The notes under the pieces: model-generated
The model's database searches: none
Told to the model about the DNA's origin: nothing
Seen by the model: the letters and a program-made list of their open reading frames with translations, nothing else
Shown here: positions 45,408-61,124 of the stretch, in pieces
How positions within the stretch are numbered: position 1 is the stretch's first letter
Layout: every line of letters begins with the position of its first letter
NCBI RefSeq assembly: GCF_003627215.1
Contig: NZ_CP032677.1
Coordinates: 1,059,501-1,123,500 of the forward strand
Source: Pseudomonas sp. Leaf58
GTDB lineage: Bacteria; Pseudomonadota; Gammaproteobacteria; Pseudomonadales; Pseudomonadaceae
Direction: 5' to 3'
DNA length: 64,000 nucleotides
Program-made: the position numbers and the translations under genes

Positions 45408-46787
45408 TCAGTCCAGAAGTGAGAGGGTGACCGGAGTCAGGTGGTTATCTTCGACCCGCACCAGCAGCTCGCCGTCGTTCAGGCGGGCGCTCAGGCGCTG
45501 GCCGTTGCGGGTTTGTTCGGCGCTGCGGATGGCCTGGCCATGCTCGTCGAGCAAGATGCTGTAGCCACGGGCGAGGGTGGCCAGCGGGCTGACCACCTGC
45601 AGCGTCTGTAGCTGGGCCTGGAAGCGCTGGCGGCGGTCCTTGAGGACCTCGCGCATGGCCCGTGGCAGGCGCTCGGCCAGGCTGTCCAGGCGTTGCCCCA
45701 GCAGTTTCAGGGTGCGCCCGGGGTGCTGCGCCGCCAGGCGGGTGTCCAGGCGCGCCAGGCGCTCGTGGCGCTGGTTGAGGCTAAGCATGAACGCGCGGCG
45801 CAGACGCATGTCCAGGTCGTCTAGGCGCTGGGCCTGCTGGCGCAGGCGCTCGCCCGGGTGGCGCAGGCGCCGGGTCAGCGACTCCAGGCGCAGGCGGTCG
45901 TGGGTCAGGCGGTTTTGCATGCGCAGCAGCAGGCGCCGCTGCAGGCCATCCAGGCGCTGCTGCAGGCCGCTGTTATCGGGGGCCAGCAGTTCGGCGGCAG
46001 CAGATGGTGTGGGGGCGCGTACGTCGGCGACGAAATCGCAAATCGACACATCGGTTTCATGGCCTACGGCGCTGACGATCGGGGTGACGCAGGCGGCCAC
46101 GGCCCGTGCCACGGCTTCTTCGTTGAAGCACCAGAGGTCTTCCAGCGAGCCGCCACCCCGGGCCACGATCAGCGCATCGAACCCGAGGCTGTCGGCCAAG
46201 CGAATAGCGCGCACGATCTGTGCAATGGCTTCGCGGCCCTGTACTGCGGTGGGAATCAGGTTCAGTTCCACTTGCGGGGCACGGCGGCCGAATACGCTGA
46301 TGATGTCGCGGATCACCGCACCGGTAGGCGAGGTGATGATGCCAATGCGCTGCGGGTGGGCCGGCAGCGGCTTCTTGCCTTCGGCGCTGAACAGCCCCTC
46401 GGCACTGAGCTTTTCCTTTAGCGCCTCGAAGGCCAGGCGCAAGGCGCCATCGCCGGCCGGCTCGACCGTGTCGAGAATCAGTTGGTAGTCGCCACGCCCT
46501 TCGAACAGCGAAACTTTGCCGCGCACCCGCACTGCCAGGCCGTCGCGCAGCGCTTGCCGCACCCGCGTGGCGTTCTGCCGGAACAACGCACAACGCACTT
46601 GGGCGCCGCTGTCCTTGAGGGTGAAGTACAGGTGGCCGGACGCCGGGCGGGCGAGGTTGGAAATCTCGCCTTCCACCCATACACTGCGGAACACGTCTTC
46701 CAGCAGCACGCGGGCGCGGCCGTTGAGTTGGCTGACGGTAAGGACTTCGCGGTCCAGGCCGAGTCGTTCGAAGGGGTCTCTGATCAT
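45408..46787 (-). CDS. xseA: Exodeoxyribonuclease VII large subunit
   Basis: XseA degrades single-stranded DNA in both directions together with XseB. The product of about 459 residues starts at MIRDPFERLGLDREVLTVSQL with an OB-fold (VEGEISNLARPASGHLYFTLKD), followed by the catalytic domain (IGIITSPTGAVIRDI, VARGGGSLEDLWCFN, SAVGHETDVSICDFVAD) and a long coiled coil rich in Arg and Leu. A start at 46808 (seven more residues) is possible. xseB is not adjacent. Confidence 0.95.
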   Translation of the reverse strand: MIRDPFERLGLDREVLTVSQLNGRARVLLEDVFRSVWVEGEISNLARPASGHLYFTLKDSGAQVRCALFRQNATRVRQALRDGLAVRVRGKVSLFEGRGDYQLILDTVEPAGDGALRLAFEALKEKLSAEGLFSAEGKKPLPAHPQRIGIITSPTGAVIRDIISVFGRRAPQVELNLIPTAVQGREAIAQIVRAIRLADSLGFDALIVARGGGSLEDLWCFNEEAVARAVAACVTPIVSAVGHETDVSICDFVADVRAPTPSAAAELLAPDNSGLQQRLDGLQRRLLLRMQNRLTHDRLRLESLTRRLRHPGERLRQQAQRLDDLDMRLRRAFMLSLNQRHERLARLDTRLAAQHPGRTLKLLGQRLDSLAERLPRAMREVLKDRRQRFQAQLQTLQVVSPLATLARGYSILLDEHGQAIRSAEQTRNGQRLSARLNDGELLVRVEDNHLTPVTLSLLD

Positions 46788-46842
46788 GGCGGGCATCATA
46801 AAGGACATCCGCCCCGGTTGTCTGTGCCGGCGATGGGGCCTG

Positions 46843-47721
46843 TCAGCCCTGCATCGCCGCTACGAACTGGCTAACCATCTGCCCCGCATCACGCCGACAA
46901 GCCAGTGCCACGGTGCTCTCGCAGCCCCCCTCCAGCGCCACGAAGCTGACCGACGCTGGGGCAATCTCGCGCATGCACTCCGGCAGCAACGCCACCCCGA
47001 ACCCGGCTTGAATCAATTGCAGCTGGGTGGTTTTGCGCGACAACACCTGCGCCGCCTGGGGGAAAAAGCCTGCCTCCATGCACAACGAAGCCGACAGGTA
47101 ACTCAGCCCGCCACGGTCCCGGTGCGGGATGGAAATGAAGCGTTCTTCCCGCAACTGCGCCAATGTCACTTGTGGCGCGCTGGCCAAGGGGTGGTCGGCG
47201 GCGACCGCCAGCAGCAACGGTTCGCTGAACAACTCATGCAGTACCACGCCTTCATGCTGGCGCAGCACTGGTAAGCGCAACAGGCCTATATCCAGGCGCC
47301 CGGCGGCGATATCCGCCAGCTGCGCCTCCGACGACTGCTGGGCAATTTCCAGCGCAACCCCAGGGTTGTCCCGCAGGTAAGCGCCCAGGCGAGCCAGCAA
47401 CGGGCCGGTCAACGGCACCGTACTGGAATGGTTCAGGCGCAGGCTGCCTTGCAGCCCTTCGCCAATGTCGCGGGTCACCCGTTCGGCTTGCGCCAGGTCG
47501 GCCAGCAAACGCCGCGCCCGTTCCAGGAAGGCCTGGCCGGCCAGCGTCAGGCGCGGCAGGCGAGCGGTGCGTTCAAACATCGGCGTGCCCAGGTGCTGCT
47601 CCAGCTCCTTGATCTGCCGGCTGAGTGCCGACTGGGCAATGTACAGCCGTTCGGCGGCACCACTGAAGCTGCCGCATTCGGCGATTTCCACGAAATAACG
47701 CAGCTGGCGAATCGACGTCAT
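46843..47721 (-). CDS. LysR family transcriptional regulator
   Basis: The 292-residue regulator begins with TSIRQLRYFVEIAECGSFSGAAERL and the helix LYIAQSALSRQIKELEQHLG, then the effector domain. It resembles the BenM/CatM-like group in its opening. It is divergent from the TSUP permease gene 98 bases away and probably controls it. The effector is unknown. Confidence 0.93.
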   Translation of the reverse strand: MTSIRQLRYFVEIAECGSFSGAAERLYIAQSALSRQIKELEQHLGTPMFERTARLPRLTLAGQAFLERARRLLADLAQAERVTRDIGEGLQGSLRLNHSSTVPLTGPLLARLGAYLRDNPGVALEIAQQSSEAQLADIAAGRLDIGLLRLPVLRQHEGVVLHELFSEPLLLAVAADHPLASAPQVTLAQLREERFISIPHRDRGGLSYLSASLCMEAGFFPQAAQVLSRKTTQLQLIQAGFGVALLPECMREIAPASVSFVALEGGCESTVALACRRDAGQMVSQFVAAMQG

Positions 47722-47819
47722 GTCATGCCTTTTCCAGATAGCTATGGCGATAAAAGCATATTAGTCGGCATGGCTCATAGCTGGCTAACCTTTTGCCTGT
47801 CTTCCCAGGAACTGTTGCC

Positions 47820-48575
47820 ATGCTCGCCCAGCTATCGTTCTCCGGCCTTGACTGGCTGCCTATCTTGCTCGGTGTCGGTGCCGCCTATATCGTCTTTGGC
47901 ATTGCCGGCTTTGGTACTGCACTGGTGGCCGGCCCGGTGCTGATCCACTTCATGCCGCTGTCGCAGATCATTCCGCTGCTGGTATTGCTGGACTTCGTCG
48001 CCGCCTTCGGCAACCTATTGCCGTCGCGCCGCGATGTGGTGCGCGGCGAGCTGCTGCGGTTGCTGCCGTTCATGGCCGTAGGCTGCGCACTGGGCGTGGT
48101 GTTCTTGCTGCAGCTTAAGTCCGACCTGTTGTTGCTGCTGATGGGGGTGTTCGTCACGGCATATGCGCTTTACGGGCTGGCGGTGAAGGTGCGGCCGGCC
48201 AGTCTGTCTGGCTTCTGGGCGGTGCCGATGGGCACCGCCGGTGGCTTGTTCGGCGCCATGTTCGGCAGTGGAGGGTTCCTTTATGCGCTCTACCTGAGCG
48301 CACGGTTGGAGGTAAAGGAGCAGGTGCGCGCCACGCAGAGCGCGCTAATCAGTTGCAGCACGGTGGTGCGCCTGTCACTGTTCCTGATCGCCGGCGTATA
48401 TGCCGACCAAAGCCTGCTGTTACTCGCCGGCTGCCTGTTGCCGGTCATGTTCATCGGCCTCTGGGTAGGGCGCAGGTTGACCCACCGGCTGTCCCGCGAA
48501 GCCTTCGTGCGCCTGGTCACCTGGCTGGTGCTAGCCAGTGGCCTGGCACTTATCGGTCGCTACCTGAGTGCCTGA
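47820..48575 (+). CDS. TSUP (TauE/SafE) family permease
   Basis: This 251-residue integral membrane protein has about eight transmembrane segments with the family glycine-rich opening GVGAAYIVFGIAGFGTALVAGP and the second repeat GTAGGLFGAMFGSGGFLY. Members export sulfite, sulfoacetate or other small organic anions. It starts at the ATG at 47820, with AGGA upstream. The neighbouring LysR gene points to substrate-induced expression; the substrate is unknown. Confidence 0.9.
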   Translation: MLAQLSFSGLDWLPILLGVGAAYIVFGIAGFGTALVAGPVLIHFMPLSQIIPLLVLLDFVAAFGNLLPSRRDVVRGELLRLLPFMAVGCALGVVFLLQLKSDLLLLLMGVFVTAYALYGLAVKVRPASLSGFWAVPMGTAGGLFGAMFGSGGFLYALYLSARLEVKEQVRATQSALISCSTVVRLSLFLIAGVYADQSLLLLAGCLLPVMFIGLWVGRRLTHRLSREAFVRLVTWLVLASGLALIGRYLSA

Positions 48576-48626
48576 GCAGGCGGTAGAATTGCGTCATTAC
48601 CGCAGTTTTTCAGGCTTGCTTCGTTC

Positions 48627-50740
<2,114 letters not shown>

Positions 50741-50761
50741 GGCTTCCAGCAATATAAGCAT

Positions 50762-50785
50762 GCGGGGCTGTCACGACAGCCCCGC
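50762..50785 (+). terminator. Hairpin between guaB and guaA
   Basis: GCGGGGCTGTC and GACAGCCCCGC form an eleven-pair stem with a two-base loop (AC). No T run follows, so guaA is probably still co-transcribed, perhaps at a reduced level. Confidence 0.6.
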
Positions 50786-50818
50786 GTCGTTTCCGATTTC
50801 CACTGACGAGATTGAGTC

Positions 50819-52396
50819 ATGGCCCTCGACATTCACGCTCACCGCATCCTGATCCTCGATTTCGGTTCGCAGTACACCCAGCTGATCGCCCGCCGCGTGC
50901 GCGAAATCGGCGTGTATTGCGAACTGCACCCGTTCGACATGGCCGATGAAGCGATCCGCGAATTCAACCCGCGCGGCATCATCCTCGCCGGCGGCCCCGA
51001 GTCGGTCCACCAAGCCAATAGCCCGCGTGCCCCGCAGGCCGTGTTCGACCTGAACGTACCGGTGCTGGGCATCTGCTACGGCATGCAGACCATGGCCGAG
51101 CAGATGGGCGGCAAGGTCGCAGGTTCCGACCTGCGTGAATTCGGTTATGCCCGCGTAGACGTGGTCGGCAAGAGCCGCCTGCTCGACGGCATCGAAGACC
51201 ACGTTGACGCTGACGGCGTGCTGGGCCTGGACGTGTGGATGAGCCACGGTGACAAGGTCACCCAGATGCCGGCTGACTTCCACGTGCTGGCCAGCACTCC
51301 GAGCTGCCCGATCGCCGGCATGTTCGACGATGCCCGCGGCTACTACGGTGTGCAATTCCACCCGGAAGTGACCCACACCAAGCAGGGCGGTCGCATTCTG
51401 TCCCGCTTCGTGCAAGACATCTGCGGCTGTGAAGCCCTGTGGACCCCGTCCAACATCGTCGAAGACGCCATCGCCCAGGTGCGTGAGCAAGTGGGTTCGG
51501 CCAACGTCCTGCTGGGCCTGTCTGGCGGCGTCGACAGCTCGGTGGTTGCCGCGCTGCTGCACCGCGCCATCGGCGACCAGCTGACCTGCGTGTTTGTCGA
51601 CAACGGCCTGCTGCGCCTGCACGAAGGCGACCAGGTGATGGCCATGTTCAAGGAGAACATGGGCGTCAAGGTAATCCGCGCCGACGCTGAAAAGCAGTTC
51701 CTCGACAACCTGGAAGGCGAAGCCGACCCGGAGAAGAAGCGCAAGATCATCGGCCGCACCTTCATCGACATCTTCGATGCCGAAGCCAGCAAGCTGGACA
51801 ACATCCAGTTCCTCGCCCAGGGCACCATCTACCCAGACGTGATCGAGTCGGCTGGCGCCAAGAGCGGCAAGGCCCACGTGATCAAGTCGCACCACAACGT
51901 CGGCGGCCTGCCAGAGGAAATGAACCTCAAGCTGGTCGAGCCACTGCGTGAGCTGTTCAAGGACGAAGTACGCAAGATCGGCCTGGAGCTGGGCCTGCCG
52001 TACGACATGGTCTATCGCCACCCGTTCCCGGGCCCGGGCCTGGGTGTGCGTATCCTCGGTGAAGTGAAGAAGGAATACGCCGACATCCTGCGTCGCGCCG
52101 ACCACATCTTCATCGAAGAGCTGCGCAAGGCTGACTGGTACCACAAGACCAGCCAGGCATTCGTGGTGTTCCAGCCAGTGAAGTCGGTTGGTGTTGTTGG
52201 CGATGGCCGTCGCTACGCCTGGGTCGTGGCCCTGCGTGCCGTCGAGACCGTGGACTTCATGACCGCGCGTTGGGCACACCTGCCGTACGAGCTGCTGGAA
52301 ACCGTCAGCGGCCGTATCATCAACGAAATCGAAGGCATCTCGCGCGTTACCTACGACGTGTCGAGCAAGCCGCCGGCCACCATCGAGTGGGAATAA
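50819..52396 (+). CDS. guaA: GMP synthase (glutamine-hydrolysing)
   Basis: GuaA aminates XMP to GMP. The 525-residue product has a class I glutamine amidotransferase domain ([16 protein letters not shown] with the catalytic cysteine; HPEVTHT), an ATP pyrophosphatase domain with the PP loop [15 protein letters not shown], and the dimerisation tail ending [11 protein letters not shown]. It is the second gene of guaBA. Confidence 0.98.
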   Translation: MALDIHAHRILILDFGSQYTQLIARRVREIGVYCELHPFDMADEAIREFNPRGIILAGGPESVHQANSPRAPQAVFDLNVPVLGICYGMQTMAEQMGGKVAGSDLREFGYARVDVVGKSRLLDGIEDHVDADGVLGLDVWMSHGDKVTQMPADFHVLASTPSCPIAGMFDDARGYYGVQFHPEVTHTKQGGRILSRFVQDICGCEALWTPSNIVEDAIAQVREQVGSANVLLGLSGGVDSSVVAALLHRAIGDQLTCVFVDNGLLRLHEGDQVMAMFKENMGVKVIRADAEKQFLDNLEGEADPEKKRKIIGRTFIDIFDAEASKLDNIQFLAQGTIYPDVIESAGAKSGKAHVIKSHHNVGGLPEEMNLKLVEPLRELFKDEVRKIGLELGLPYDMVYRHPFPGPGLGVRILGEVKKEYADILRRADHIFIEELRKADWYHKTSQAFVVFQPVKSVGVVGDGRRYAWVVALRAVETVDFMTARWAHLPYELLETVSGRIINEIEGISRVTYDVSSKPPATIEWE

Positions 52397-52408
52397 GTTG
52401 AGCCACAA

Positions 52409-52431
52409 GGGCGCCGCAAGGCGCCCTTTTT
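52409..52431 (+). terminator. Rho-independent terminator of guaBA
   Basis: GGGCGCC-GCAA-GGCGCCC followed by TTTTT, twelve bases after the guaA stop. Confidence 0.9.
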
Positions 52432-52444
52432 GTTTCTGCGATCC

Positions 52445-52484
52445 CTGTAGGAGCGGGTTTACCCGCGAAGAGGCCGGCACAGGC
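52445..52484. repeat. Single REP unit
   Basis: One copy of the GAGCGGGTTTACCCGCGAAG palindrome lies between the guaBA terminator and the multicopper oxidase gene. Confidence 0.8.
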
Positions 52485-52592
52485 AATACAACACTTCACT
52501 TAATCTTTCGCATTTGCAGGTGTATCGTATTCGCCCTTCATTGCCAGCCATGCTGGCAGCTTGATTGCGCAGAACACGAGGTACCCGCAGCG

Positions 52593-53975
52593 ATGTCCTT
52601 CACCCGTCGACAAATGCTCAAGGGCCTGACCGGCCTGGTTGTGGTTGGCCTGGGCGCCGGTGGCGCGGCGCGTTACTGGCTGGGCAAGGTCGAAGACGAC
52701 AATGCCGGGCATGATTACGAGCTGATCGCCGCGCCCCTTGACGTCGAGTTAGTACCGGGCTTCAAGACCCAAGCCTGGGCCTTCGGCCCGTCTGCACCGG
52801 GCACCGAACTGCGCGTGCGCCAGGGCACGTGGCTGCGGGTGCGCTTCATCAACCACCTGCCGGTCGAGACCACCATTCATTGGCACGGCATACGCCTGCC
52901 GTTGGAAATGGATGGCGTGCCGTATGTTTCACAGTTGCCGGTCAAGCCAGGTGAGTACTTCGACTACAAGTTCCGCGTGCCGGATGCCGGCAGCTACTGG
53001 TACCACCCGCATGTCAGCAGCTCCGAGGAGTTGGGGCGCGGCCTGGTCGGCCCGCTGATCGTCGAGGAGCGCGAGCCGACCGGCTTCCAGCATGAGCGCA
53101 CGCTAAGCCTGAAAAACTGGCACGTGGACGAGCAGGGCGCCTGGCTGCCCTTCAGTATCCCGCGCGAGGCCGCGCGCAATGGCACGGCCGGGCGTTTGAT
53201 CACCATCAATGGCCAGGCTGACTCGGTCACCGAGTTGCCGGCCGGCCAGGTGGTACGGGTACGCCTGCTGAACCTGGATAACACCTGGACTTACCGCATC
53301 AACCTCAAAGGCAACTGCGAGGCGCGGGTGTATGCGCTGGATGGTAATCCGATCACGCCGCGGCCACTGAAGGACGACTACTGGCTCGGCCCCGGCATGC
53401 GTATCTGCCTGGCCATTCGAATACCCGAGGCCGGTGAGGAGATTTCCCTGCGTGACGGTTTCGTGCGCCTGGGCACCTTGCGTTCGGTGGCCAGCAACGA
53501 CGCGCCCAGTGACTGGCCGCCGGCGCTGCCGCCCAACCCGATCGCCGAGCCGGACCTGGAGAATGCCGAAAAGCTTAACTTCAATTTCGAGTGGGCAGCC
53601 AAAGTTGCTGTCACCACGGACCAGGATAAACCGTCGAGCATGTGGCAAATCAACGGCCAGGCTTGGGATATCACTGACAAAACCTGCGCCGACCGGCCGA
53701 TCGCCACGCTGCAGAAGGGCAAGAGCTACATCTTCGAGCTGAAAAACATGACCCAGTACCAGCACCCGATCCACCTGCACGGTATGAGCTTCAAGGTGAT
53801 CGCCTCCAACCGCCACGATATCAAGGAGCCGTGGTTTACCGACACCTACCTGCTGGGTAAGAACGAGCGCGCCCAAGTGGCGCTGGTGGCGGATAACCCG
53901 GGGACTTGGATGTTCCATTGCCACGTCATCGACCACATGGAAACCGGCCTGATGGCCGCGATCACGGTGGTCTGA
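52593..53975 (+). CDS. Tat-exported multicopper oxidase
   Basis: The 460-residue precursor starts at the ATG at 52593 with a Tat-type signal (TRRQMLKGLTGLVVVGLGAG). The copper ligands are present: HWHGIRLP and YHPHVSS for type 2/3 copper, and HPIHLHG with HCHVIDHMETGLM for types 1, 2 and 3. It should oxidise a metal ion (CueO-like) or a phenolic substrate in the periplasm. It may contribute to copper tolerance. The last base of its TGA is the first base of the tadA ATG. Confidence 0.92.
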   Translation: MSFTRRQMLKGLTGLVVVGLGAGGAARYWLGKVEDDNAGHDYELIAAPLDVELVPGFKTQAWAFGPSAPGTELRVRQGTWLRVRFINHLPVETTIHWHGIRLPLEMDGVPYVSQLPVKPGEYFDYKFRVPDAGSYWYHPHVSSSEELGRGLVGPLIVEEREPTGFQHERTLSLKNWHVDEQGAWLPFSIPREAARNGTAGRLITINGQADSVTELPAGQVVRVRLLNLDNTWTYRINLKGNCEARVYALDGNPITPRPLKDDYWLGPGMRICLAIRIPEAGEEISLRDGFVRLGTLRSVASNDAPSDWPPALPPNPIAEPDLENAEKLNFNFEWAAKVAVTTDQDKPSSMWQINGQAWDITDKTCADRPIATLQKGKSYIFELKNMTQYQHPIHLHGMSFKVIASNRHDIKEPWFTDTYLLGKNERAQVALVADNPGTWMFHCHVIDHMETGLMAAITVV

Positions 53976-54454
53976 TGCGTCCGCAGATCATCGATCGCAG
54001 CCGCGATCAGGAATTCATGCGCCTGGCCCTGGCCTTGGCCGCCGAGGGCGCGGCCATGGGCGAGGTGCCGGTGGGCGCGGTGTTGGTGCAGCATGGGCAG
54101 GTGATCGGGCAAGGGTTCAACCGGCCGATCATCGACAGTGACCCGAGTGCGCATGCCGAGATGGTGGCAATCAGGGCGGCGGCGAAATCCGCCAGTAATT
54201 ACCGGCTGCCTGGCAGCACCCTGTACGTGACCCTGGAACCGTGCAGCATGTGTGCGGGGCTGATCGTGCATTCGCGGGTGATGCGGGTGGTGTATGGCGC
54301 GCTGGAGCCCAAGGCGGGGATCGTGCAGAGCCAGGGGCAGTTCTTTGGCCAGGGCTTCCTCAATCACCGGGTGATGGTGGAGGGTGGGGTGCTGGCGGAG
54401 GAGTGCGGGCAGATTCTCAGCGACTTCTTCAAGGCGCGCCGGGCCAAGGGCTAA
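53975..54454 (+). CDS. tadA: tRNA-specific adenosine deaminase
   Basis: TadA deaminates A34 of tRNA-Arg to inosine. The 159-residue product begins at the ATG at 53975 (in the sequence TGATG shared with the multicopper oxidase stop). The zinc site is HAEMVAIRAA and PCSMCAGLIVHSR, with proton shuttle glutamate in HAE. The tight coupling to a periplasmic oxidase gene has no obvious functional logic. Confidence 0.95.
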   Translation: MRPQIIDRSRDQEFMRLALALAAEGAAMGEVPVGAVLVQHGQVIGQGFNRPIIDSDPSAHAEMVAIRAAAKSASNYRLPGSTLYVTLEPCSMCAGLIVHSRVMRVVYGALEPKAGIVQSQGQFFGQGFLNHRVMVEGGVLAEECGQILSDFFKARRAKG

Positions 54455-54457
54455 CCT

Positions 54458-54538
54458 GCGCCGGCCTCTTCGCGGGTAAACCCGCTCCTACACGGGCTCA
54501 AGGTTTCCTGTAGGGGTGGGTTTACCTGCGAAGATGCA
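54458..54538. repeat. Paired REP element
   Basis: Inverted copies of the GCGGGTAAACCCGC unit with GCTCCTACA/TGTAGG flanks lie between the convergent tadA and mltF genes; the second copy is degenerate. Confidence 0.85.
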
Positions 54539-54573
54539 CGTACAGCCAGCAAAGACCGCGCAAGCTGAAAGGT

Positions 54574-56079
<1,506 letters not shown>

Positions 56080-56129
56080 TTAGCTTGTCTGGTAGCGGGT
56101 TCTGTGCTGTGGGGGCTTGCCTTTAGAGG

Positions 56130-56187
56130 TTCAGCGCCTGGGAGATCGAGCGCCGCCCGCGCGGCGCTCGATCTCCCAGGCGCTGAA
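56130..56187. repeat. 58-base palindromic element upstream of purL
   Basis: Perfect 26-base arms (outer TTCAGCGCCTGGGAG, inner ATCGAGCGCCG) surround a six-base loop. The inner core is shared with 25032-25059. Open frames across it give the repeated peptide SSAARAALDL, a known source of false gene calls (DUF1534-like). Confidence 0.85.
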
Positions 56188-56286
56188 TTACTCAAGGCGA
56201 ACCCCTCGAAAATTTGACTCCGAAGTCCGGTTCCGCCGCCCGGCAGCCGTGGTGTAGAGCGGGTGCCGAAACCCTTCGAATTAGGC

Positions 56287-56292
56287 TAGAAT
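56287..56292 (+). promoter_or_regulatory. Possible -10 element of purL
   Basis: TAGAAT lies 43 bases before the purL start; no good -35 is visible at the right distance. Confidence 0.35.
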
Positions 56293-56334
56293 GCACGGCC
56301 TCTAAGCACACCCCTTCCTGAGGCTGTCCCGACG

Positions 56335-60234
<3,900 letters not shown>

Positions 60235-60237
60235 GGC

Positions 60238-60549
60238 GTGTACAAGCTCGCCTTCTTCGTCCCGCCCAGCCATGTCGAAGTGGTCAAGGCTGCCGTGTTC
60301 GCCGCAGGTGGTGGGCGTATCGGCGACTATGACCAATGCGCCTGGCAAACCCTGGGCCAAGGCCAGTTTCGCCCGTTGCACGGCAGCCAGCCGTACCTCG
60401 GGCAAACCGGCCAGGTCGAGGTGGTCGAGGAGTGGAAGGTGGAGCTGGTGGTGGCTGACGACCTAATCACCCAGGTCGTCGTTGCGCTCAAGCAAAGCCA
60501 TCCGTACGAGACGCCAGCCTATGAGGTTTGGCGGCTCGCCGAGTTCTAG
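60238..60549 (+). CDS. NIF3/YqfO-type small protein
   Basis: The 103-residue protein starts with GTG three bases after purL. It contains the YqfO/NIF3 insert-like domain: KLAFFVPPSHVEVVKAAVF, AAGGGRIGDYDQCAWQT, and the ending SHPYETPAYEVWRL. Free-standing copies of this domain resemble PII-like trimeric proteins. No metal-binding residues of full NIF3 are present. Its role and any link to purine synthesis are unknown. Confidence 0.85.
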   Translation: MYKLAFFVPPSHVEVVKAAVFAAGGGRIGDYDQCAWQTLGQGQFRPLHGSQPYLGQTGQVEVVEEWKVELVVADDLITQVVVALKQSHPYETPAYEVWRLAEF

Positions 60550-60556
60550 AGCGCAG

Positions 60557-60652
60557 CAAGGCTATTCGCGGGCAAGCCCGCTCCCACAGGGATTTCACAG
60601 GTGCTGCATAGTGTGAGATCCCTGTGGGAGCGGGCTTGCCCGCGAATAGGCC
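60557..60652. repeat. Paired REP element
   Basis: Inverted copies of the GCGGGCAAGCCCGC unit with CCCACAGGGAT/ATCCCTGTGGG extensions flank a 25-base spacer, between the NIF3-like gene and the convergent tatA gene. Confidence 0.9.
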
Positions 60653-60666
60653 GGTTCATCCCGCCA

Positions 60667-60903
60667 TCAGGCCTGGCGGTCCGGTTGCTGTTGCTGCTGG
60701 GCAGCTGGGCCGGTCAGCGGGCACTGCTGCTGGACCTGCGTGTGGCCGGGGGCGCGGGTGTCATGGTCACCGCCCATGGACTTGCGAAAACCCTGGATCG
60801 CTTCGCCGACATCACTGCCCAAGCCCTTGAGGCGCTTGCTACCAAACAGCAGCAAGACGATCAGCAATACGATCACCAGTTGCCAGATTCCAATGCCACC
60901 CAT
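60667..60903 (-). CDS. tatA: Twin-arginine translocase protein TatA
   Basis: The 78-residue protein starts at the ATG at 60903 with the TatA transmembrane helix GIWQLVIVLLIVLLLFGSKR, the amphipathic helix LKGLGSDVGEAIQGFRKSM and an acidic, glutamine-rich tail. It is a single tatA gene without tatBC nearby. It lies 221 bases downstream of phoX on the same strand, suggesting a dedicated Tat pore component for PhoX. Confidence 0.88.
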   Translation of the reverse strand: MGGIGIWQLVIVLLIVLLLFGSKRLKGLGSDVGEAIQGFRKSMGGDHDTRAPGHTQVQQQCPLTGPAAQQQQQPDRQA

Positions 60904-61124
60904 TGCGACCACTCCTGTAAGGCCATGAAAAGGAACGACAATCCTGCCTCGTGCAGATGACGGGCACATGACGAACGGGCACTGCCATCTGTCTGCAACA
61001 ACCCGGGTGTTGACTGAAATTTTTTAGTCGGCGCAGAGGCACGAATGGGTGGCAGGCAACAGCAGGTGCGGGTGCCGGTGGCTTCGCGGGCAAGCCAGCA
61101 CAAGGCCAACTGACGGGCACCCTG

